Positions 12,593-17,186 of a DNA stretch of 17,186 nucleotides are shown here, piece by piece. Within the stretch, counting starts at the first letter, position 1; the number at the start of each line of letters is the position of its first letter. The stretch is taken from assembly GCA_019423005.1 (NCBI GenBank), contig JAHZCF010000022.1:1-17186 (forward strand), read 5' to 3'. The position numbers and the translations under genes are program-made. The DNA comes from Haemophilus sp. (GTDB taxonomy: Bacteria; Pseudomonadota; Gammaproteobacteria; Enterobacterales; Pasteurellaceae). The notes beneath the pieces were generated by a model. The model was not told the DNA's origin. It ran no database searches and saw only the letters and a list, made by a program, of their open reading frames with translations.

Positions 12593-14611
12593 TTATTTAT
12601 CTGCTTTTTTCGTCGTTTTCTTTACTGTTTTTTTCGGCTCAGATTTACCTTCAGATTTGACCGCACTTTTCTTTGTTGTGGTAGACTTGGTGGTCTTCTC
12701 TTTTGTGGTTGCAGATTTAGTTGCTTTTTTCTTTGGCTTTTCAGCTAAATTTGCCGCTTTCCATTCCTCAAATTTTTCAAGTAACACTTTACCCATTGGG
12801 CTTGGATCACCTGTAAATAAGGTTTGAAGGCCATTATTCTCAATGATATGACGGCGAAGTGCTAAACGTTCTTGATGGTTTTCTGCTAAACGAATTGCAC
12901 GTTCAACATATTCATCTACCGTATTTGCAATTAACCATTCCGGTAAACCTAAACGTTTGAATAACCCCTCATCAATATGTTCATGGACTTCTGCACCGGT
13001 TTTACATACACCCACTAAACCTAATGTCACCATATCAATAATGCCATTCGTGTTACCGAATGGGAATGGGTTTACCATCATATCGCAGTTATGCAAAATA
13101 CGAAGATATTGATCATAAGGTGCATGTGGATGAGCTGTCGCATCATTACCTAAATAAGATTTAATAAAACGCTCAACATAAGGATGAGTCACACCACTGG
13201 ATTGACCTAAAGCAAAGTGGAAATGAACTTTCACATTAGCACGATCACGAATAGCCTTTAATGCCGCCAAGAAATATGGGTTAAGCTTCATTGTGGTGGA
13301 AGCAATACCAATATTCACCACTTCAGGATTTTCACGTAAGCAATATTCTACGTGTTGCGGTGCAAGCGCTGAAGGTACATAAGGAAGAGCATCTTTTGGT
13401 AAACGCAATAATTGCTCACTGAAGCATTTTTCAGAACCCACATAATCATCTTCTACAATCACATATTCAATAAAATCAGAATGTGTCGTAGCAGGATGGC
13501 CTAAAGCAATCACTTGAATCGGTGCAAGACGCGTGTTACTTGCAAAAATGGTGGTTAAATCCATCCCAATACTTGGCATATAAAGAACGGCTGCACCATT
13601 TTTTTCACAAATATCTTTTAATTCATTCAATTTACCAAAAATATTATCACCTTTTAATAAATGGAATTCATCAAACACCGCTTGGCCTGCTGCATCTACA
13701 GCTTCATTACCCACACCAATTAAATGAAAACGCTCACGCGCGGCAATCATTGAAGTAGAATGCGTACGATAAATTGAATGAGATGAATGGAAATGCTCCA
13801 ATAATACAACCATGACAGGTTTGCCATTACGCTCACCTAATTTCGTGACATCGCGGTCAGTCCATCCACCTTGCAATAAATGACGACGAATGACTTGGTT
13901 TAATGCTTTTTTCACCCAGTGTTTATTTTCAGCAATATCGTAACTGCAATGCATATACACATCATGTGAAATTGCACTTGGCACATTATTTAAGTTTTCA
14001 ATCGTCGCTAATTTTTCAGGGAACCATTGTAAAAGCGTACCACGCTTAGAAAACGATTGTTCTGTACCAATAAAACGTGGTGATTGCAACGCAAAACAAA
14101 GCGATGCGCATAACTCTGGATCTAAATTCCATAAAGCATCAAGATTAACATTCACATTAGATTCTGGCAGGTAAAAAATACAGAATTTAATTAATGATGA
14201 TCTCGCATTATCTAAATGGAAATCGGATAAATTAGTTTTATCTGGATTGCGGTTATAAGTTTGCAAAACATGATCCGCATTCACAAAAGGTGATGATGCA
14301 AAAATCATATTAATCCAACGTTGTAAGGTAAAGAAACGTTGTGCTCCGCCTTCAGAAATATCTAATTTAGGATCAGAAAATAGCTCGCTCATTGCTACCG
14401 CTACACGGGTACAAAAATGCTTAATTTTATCTTGTACTAATTCATCATTTAATTGGCTAGGATAATCAATTTCAATGCCTTCAACGCCACCAAAATTAGT
14501 ATCAATTTTGCTTAAAATATCGAGCAATTCTACGCAAGCTGCTTCATAATTTTTTGCCGCAACTTCTTGTTCAAAACGGATAACACTTGGTTGTTTTTGT
14601 GTTTCTGCCAT
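12593..14611 (-). CDS. ngt: HMW1C-like cytoplasmic N-glycosyltransferase (GT41) with Lys-rich tail
   Basis: The 672-aa enzyme belongs to the HMW1C/NGT family, which transfers single glucose (or galactose) from UDP-sugars to Asn in N-X-S/T sequons of adhesins in the cytoplasm. Residues 1 to about 620 cover the all-alpha domain and the GT-B domain of the A. pleuropneumoniae enzyme. Key residues fall one position later than I remember for that protein: His278, Lys442 (TMKLNPYF), Gln470, His496, Asn522 and Asp526. After residue 624 an extra tail of about 48 residues follows, with 19 Lys and many Thr, Ser and Ala, looking like a histone-H1-type low-complexity extension; the A. pleuropneumoniae enzyme ends near 620. 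The start is supported by AAGGAA 7 bases upstream. It follows rimO by 39 bp, forming the rimO-ngt pair known in Pasteurellaceae. No HMW adhesin or HMW1B-type exporter is nearby. Confidence 0.92.
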   Translation of the reverse strand: MAETQKQPSVIRFEQEVAAKNYEAACVELLDILSKIDTNFGGVEGIEIDYPSQLNDELVQDKIKHFCTRVAVAMSELFSDPKLDISEGGAQRFFTLQRWINMIFASSPFVNADHVLQTYNRNPDKTNLSDFHLDNARSSLIKFCIFYLPESNVNVNLDALWNLDPELCASLCFALQSPRFIGTEQSFSKRGTLLQWFPEKLATIENLNNVPSAISHDVYMHCSYDIAENKHWVKKALNQVIRRHLLQGGWTDRDVTKLGERNGKPVMVVLLEHFHSSHSIYRTHSTSMIAARERFHLIGVGNEAVDAAGQAVFDEFHLLKGDNIFGKLNELKDICEKNGAAVLYMPSIGMDLTTIFASNTRLAPIQVIALGHPATTHSDFIEYVIVEDDYVGSEKCFSEQLLRLPKDALPYVPSALAPQHVEYCLRENPEVVNIGIASTTMKLNPYFLAALKAIRDRANVKVHFHFALGQSSGVTHPYVERFIKSYLGNDATAHPHAPYDQYLRILHNCDMMVNPFPFGNTNGIIDMVTLGLVGVCKTGAEVHEHIDEGLFKRLGLPEWLIANTVDEYVERAIRLAENHQERLALRRHIIENNGLQTLFTGDPSPMGKVLLEKFEEWKAANLAEKPKKKATKSATTKEKTTKSTTTKKSAVKSEGKSEPKKTVKKTTKKADK
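12660..12668 (-). repeat. DNA uptake sequence inside the glycosyltransferase tail
   Basis: Perfect AAGTGCGGT on the minus strand. In frame it encodes Lys-Ser-Ala-Val at residues 648-651, within the Lys-rich tail. Confidence 0.9.
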
Positions 14612-14650
14612 TTTTTAATTCCTTTGGTAAAAAATAAATAAGATTAATAA

Positions 14651-15988
14651 TTAACAGGTTCCCCAAAGATCGTATTCATCTGAATGGGTAATGGTTACTT
14701 TAATAAATTCGCCCACTTTCACAGGCGTGCCACTTAGATTTTCAATATAAACTAAGCCATCAACTTCGGGTGCATCGGCTTTTGTACGGCCGATAATACC
14801 TTCGTTATCAATTTCATCCACAATGACATCAAGCGTTTGGCCAATTTTTTGTTTTAATCGTTCAGCCGAAATTTCTTGTTGTAACTGCATAAAGCGGTGG
14901 AAACGTTCTTCTTTTACATCTTCAGGCACTTGATCAGCCATTTCAGTTGCAAGTGCGCCTTCTACTGGGCTAAATTTGAAACAGCCCACGCGATCAAGTT
15001 GTGCTTCTTTTAAGAAATCCAATAACATTTGGAAGTCTTCTTCTGTTTCACCTGGGAAACCTACGATGAAAGTTGAACGCAAAGTTAAATCTGGACAAAT
15101 TTCACGCCATTGCTTGATACGCTCTAAAGTGCGGTCAATTTTTCCTGGTCTTTTCATCGCTTTTAAAATTTTTGGACTCGCATGTTGCAATGGAATATCC
15201 AAATAAGGCAATAATAAACCTTCCGCCATTAATGGAATTAAATCATCCACGTGAGGATAAGGATAAACGTAGTGTAAACGTACCCAAATGCCTAATTTAC
15301 CAAGTTGTTTACACAAGGTCATTAAGTCATTTTTAATTGGCATACCATTCCAGAAAGCCGTTTTCACGCCACCTTCTTTGTGTTGTGTATCCATCGCATA
15401 AGCAGAAGTATCTTGTGAAACAACCAATAACTCTTTCACGCCTGCATCAGCAAGACGTTTTGCTTCATCCAATACTTGCGTGATAGAACGACTTTCTAAA
15501 TCCCCACGTAATGAAGGGATTATACAGAATGTACAACGATGATCACAGCCTTCTGAGATTTTCAAATAAGCATAGTGTTTTGGTGTTAATTTCACCCCTT
15601 GTTTTGGTACAAGGCTGGTGTATGGATTATGCTCAGGTTTTGGTACGTATTTATGTACTTGTGCCATTACTGTTTCATAACTGTGCGGACCGCTCACTTC
15701 CAATACTTTCGGGTGAACTTGGCGAATTTGATCTTCTTTCGCCCCTAAACAGCCGGTCACAATCACGCGTCCATTTTCTTCCAACGCCTCTCCAATGGCT
15801 TCTAGGGATTCCTGCACAGCACTATCAATAAAGCCGCAAGTATTCACAATGACCAAGTCCACATTTTCATAACTTGGCACAATGTTATATCCATCGGTAC
15901 GTAATTCTGTCAGAATACGTTCAGAATCCACTAAATTTTTAGGACAACCTAAACTTACAAAGCCAATATTCGGCGTTGATTTTTGCAT
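14651..15988 (-). CDS. rimO: Ribosomal protein S12 methylthiotransferase
   Basis: The 445-aa radical-SAM enzyme adds a methylthio group to the conserved Asp of ribosomal protein S12. The N-terminal UPF0004 domain has three cluster Cys at 15 (LGCPKN), 51 (NTCGF) and 80 (TGCLG). The radical-SAM motif CxxxCxxC is at 148, 152 and 155 (CDHRCTFC), and a C-terminal TRAM domain follows. Seven residues before C15 the text reads IGFVSLGCPKNLVDSERI, as in E. coli. Start choice: the ATG at 15988 matches the usual N-terminus and has GAGAAT upstream. Two in-frame ATGs at 16012 and 16009 would add eight or seven residues, and neither is excluded. It is the first gene of the pair with the glycosyltransferase, divergent from the MgtC-family gene. 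Confidence 0.95.
   Translation of the reverse strand: MQKSTPNIGFVSLGCPKNLVDSERILTELRTDGYNIVPSYENVDLVIVNTCGFIDSAVQESLEAIGEALEENGRVIVTGCLGAKEDQIRQVHPKVLEVSGPHSYETVMAQVHKYVPKPEHNPYTSLVPKQGVKLTPKHYAYLKISEGCDHRCTFCIIPSLRGDLESRSITQVLDEAKRLADAGVKELLVVSQDTSAYAMDTQHKEGGVKTAFWNGMPIKNDLMTLCKQLGKLGIWVRLHYVYPYPHVDDLIPLMAEGLLLPYLDIPLQHASPKILKAMKRPGKIDRTLERIKQWREICPDLTLRSTFIVGFPGETEEDFQMLLDFLKEAQLDRVGCFKFSPVEGALATEMADQVPEDVKEERFHRFMQLQQEISAERLKQKIGQTLDVIVDEIDNEGIIGRTKADAPEVDGLVYIENLSGTPVKVGEFIKVTITHSDEYDLWGTC
15127..15135 (+). repeat. DNA uptake sequence inside rimO
   Basis: Perfect AAGTGCGGT on the + strand, followed by an A/T-rich flank. Confidence 0.9.
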
Positions 15989-16109
15989 AAATTTATTCTC
16001 AGCTATCATCATCTTTCAAAACTTTAGATTTTACTCAATTTCAAGCCGAAAGGCGATAAGTTAAAGGTAAATTGATTGTAAATTTGCCCATTAAAGTCCT
16101 TTTTTCAGG

Positions 16110-16115
16110 TAGAAT
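16110..16115 (+). promoter_or_regulatory. Possible -10 element for the MgtC-family gene
   Basis: TAGAAT is one mismatch from the -10 consensus and is followed by AATGCCCG. It lies 38 bp before the start codon. No good -35 hexamer is seen at 16-18 bp spacing, so the call is weak. The 165-bp divergent gap with rimO shows nothing else I can support. Confidence 0.3.
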
Positions 16116-16153
16116 AATGCCCGTTTTTTTATTTACTCATATTCATTATTAAC

Positions 16154-16870
16154 ATGGAAAATTCTTTTCTTTTTTCGACCGCTCTTGAACAGACGGCTTA
16201 TTTACTTATCCTAGGGAAAATGCTACTCGCACTTGTACTTGGCGGGATTATTGGCTTAGAACGTGAACTTAAACACAAACCGGTTGGGGTCAAAACCTGT
16301 GCCATTATTGCGGTGACGACTTGTGTACTGACGATTGTCTCCATTCAAGCCGCAGAACATTATGCGCAAGTTTCAGATAATATCCGAACTGACCCTATGC
16401 GACTTGCCGCACAAGTAATCAGTGGCATCGGTTTCTTAGGTGCAGGGGTAATTTTGCACAAGAAAAATGATGCTATTTCAGGCTTAACCACAGCTGCCAT
16501 TATTTGGGCAGCAGCGGCTATCGGTGTGGCAACAGGTGCAGGCTTTATTTTTGATGCGATTATTGCCACTTTAATGATTTTAATCGCTATCCGTATCAGC
16601 CCGATTGTGCAGCGTTATGTTCGTCGTAAAACCTATAAAAAACGTACTCGTTTAGCTATTCAACTGAGTTCTGCTAACGGTATCAGTAAAGTAACAGATT
16701 TATTATTGAAACATGATTACCGCATTGAAAATATCTCAGTAAAAGACCAAGCTAGCGGCGAGGTTCGCTTGCAAGTCCGATGCTACAATATTGATAATGA
16801 AATGCTAAAAGATGTCTATACACTATTAAAAACAGAAGATGAAGTACTGAGTGTGGATGTAGAAAATTAA
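16154..16870 (+). CDS. MgtC/SapB-family inner-membrane protein
   Basis: The 238-aa protein has an N-terminal MgtC/SapB domain of about 150 residues with four to five membrane helices. It carries the family signatures GLERELKHKPVGVKT (34-48), RLAAQVISGIGFLGAGVI (83-100) and GLTTAAIIWAAAAIG (110-124). A soluble C-terminal domain (about 165-238) resembles the ACT-like domain of longer MgtC proteins. Family members are associated with survival at low Mg2+ and in host cells and with control of membrane ATP synthase or transporters; the role in Haemophilus is not known to me. The start is the first ATG, but no clear Shine-Dalgarno precedes it (only ATTATTAAC). It is divergent from rimO and 84 bp upstream of mutS. 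Confidence 0.85.
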   Translation: MENSFLFSTALEQTAYLLILGKMLLALVLGGIIGLERELKHKPVGVKTCAIIAVTTCVLTIVSIQAAEHYAQVSDNIRTDPMRLAAQVISGIGFLGAGVILHKKNDAISGLTTAAIIWAAAAIGVATGAGFIFDAIIATLMILIAIRISPIVQRYVRRKTYKKRTRLAIQLSSANGISKVTDLLLKHDYRIENISVKDQASGEVRLQVRCYNIDNEMLKDVYTLLKTEDEVLSVDVEN

Positions 16871-16954
16871 AATCAGCTTAAAATAACACATTACTTCTAT
16901 CGTAAAACCTATACTTGCTAGACAAAAAGTTAAACACTTAAACTGGATAACGTC

Positions 16955-17186
16955 ATGAATTTACAAGATAATTTCGAGCAGCATACGCCGATGATGCAGC
17001 AATATCTCAAGTTAAAAGCAGAAAATCCTGACATTTTGTTATTTTATCGAATGGGGGATTTTTATGAGCTTTTTTATGATGATGCAAAAAAAGCGGCGGC
17101 ATTGTTAGATATTTCTTTAACGAAACGTGGGCAATCAGCAGGTAATCCCATTCCCATGGCGGGCGTGCCTTATCATGCGGTAGAAG
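16955..17186 (+). CDS. mutS: DNA mismatch repair protein MutS (5' end only)
   Basis: Seventy-seven codons are visible before the window ends. The N-terminal mismatch-recognition domain is clear: FYRMGDFYELFYDDA holds the Phe36-Tyr37-Glu38 triplet that stacks on and contacts the mismatched base, at the same numbers as in E. coli. TKRG and PMAGVPYHA follow as usual. The ATG is preceded by a weak GGATAA. The gene follows the MgtC-family gene in the same direction with no terminator that I can see in the 84-bp gap, so readthrough is possible. Confidence 0.97.
   Translation, partial: MNLQDNFEQHTPMMQQYLKLKAENPDILLFYRMGDFYELFYDDAKKAAALLDISLTKRGQSAGNPIPMAGVPYHAVE

Noticed and set aside
1..17186. CRISPR array, insertion sequence, tRNA or prophage attachment site
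   Set aside because: The only short repeated units are uptake sequences, and the only long repeat is the lipoprotein/membrane gene block. No transposase or integrase frame and no cloverleaf was found.

Overview
The window looks like the chromosome of a Haemophilus-type member of the Pasteurellaceae, most like H. parainfluenzae or a close relative. The 9-bp DNA uptake sequence AAGTGCGGT (the 'Hin' dialect) occurs perfectly at least eleven times between 2.6 and 15.1 kb. Gene content and order (torZ-torY-pldB-asd) match what I remember of H. influenzae, and the Asd catalytic Cys is at position 136, as in the H. influenzae enzyme. The species call is an inference from memory, not from a search.

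Region 1 (1-2040, all on the minus strand) is an AT-rich accessory patch of very small genes with no uptake sequence. It holds two copies of a small lipoprotein gene, three small two-helix membrane proteins, a decayed copy of one of these, and an acidic 121-aa protein at the head. A block of about 410 bp is present twice (1-414 and 1112-1517). In the second block the membrane gene has lost its start codon and carries an in-frame TGA. This is the least explained part of the window; an array of orphan immunity-type genes is one possible reading, with no toxin in view to prove it.

Region 2 (2.1-6.1 kb) has a glycine-zipper lipoprotein with a His-rich tail (+ strand), a DASS-family dicarboxylate transporter and an AldB-like aldehyde dehydrogenase (both - strand). 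Three similar terminators made from inverted uptake sequences separate them from each other and from torZ. The dehydrogenase has a well-spaced class II CRP promoter.

Region 3 (6.1-11.3 kb) is a torY-torZ operon: a membrane pentahaem cytochrome feeding electrons to a Tat-exported molybdenum S-/N-oxide reductase. It is preceded by a well-spaced class II FNR promoter. Next comes a PldB-like alpha/beta hydrolase translationally coupled to an unrecognised four-helix membrane protein.

Region 4 (11.3-17.2 kb) contains asd, a rimO-ngt operon (ribosomal protein S12 methylthiotransferase plus a cytoplasmic HMW1C-like N-glycosyltransferase with an unusual lysine-rich tail), a divergent MgtC/SapB-family gene and the 5' end of mutS, which runs off the window.

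I found no tRNA, rRNA, CRISPR array, insertion sequence or prophage gene. No gene-free gap exceeds about 275 bp.
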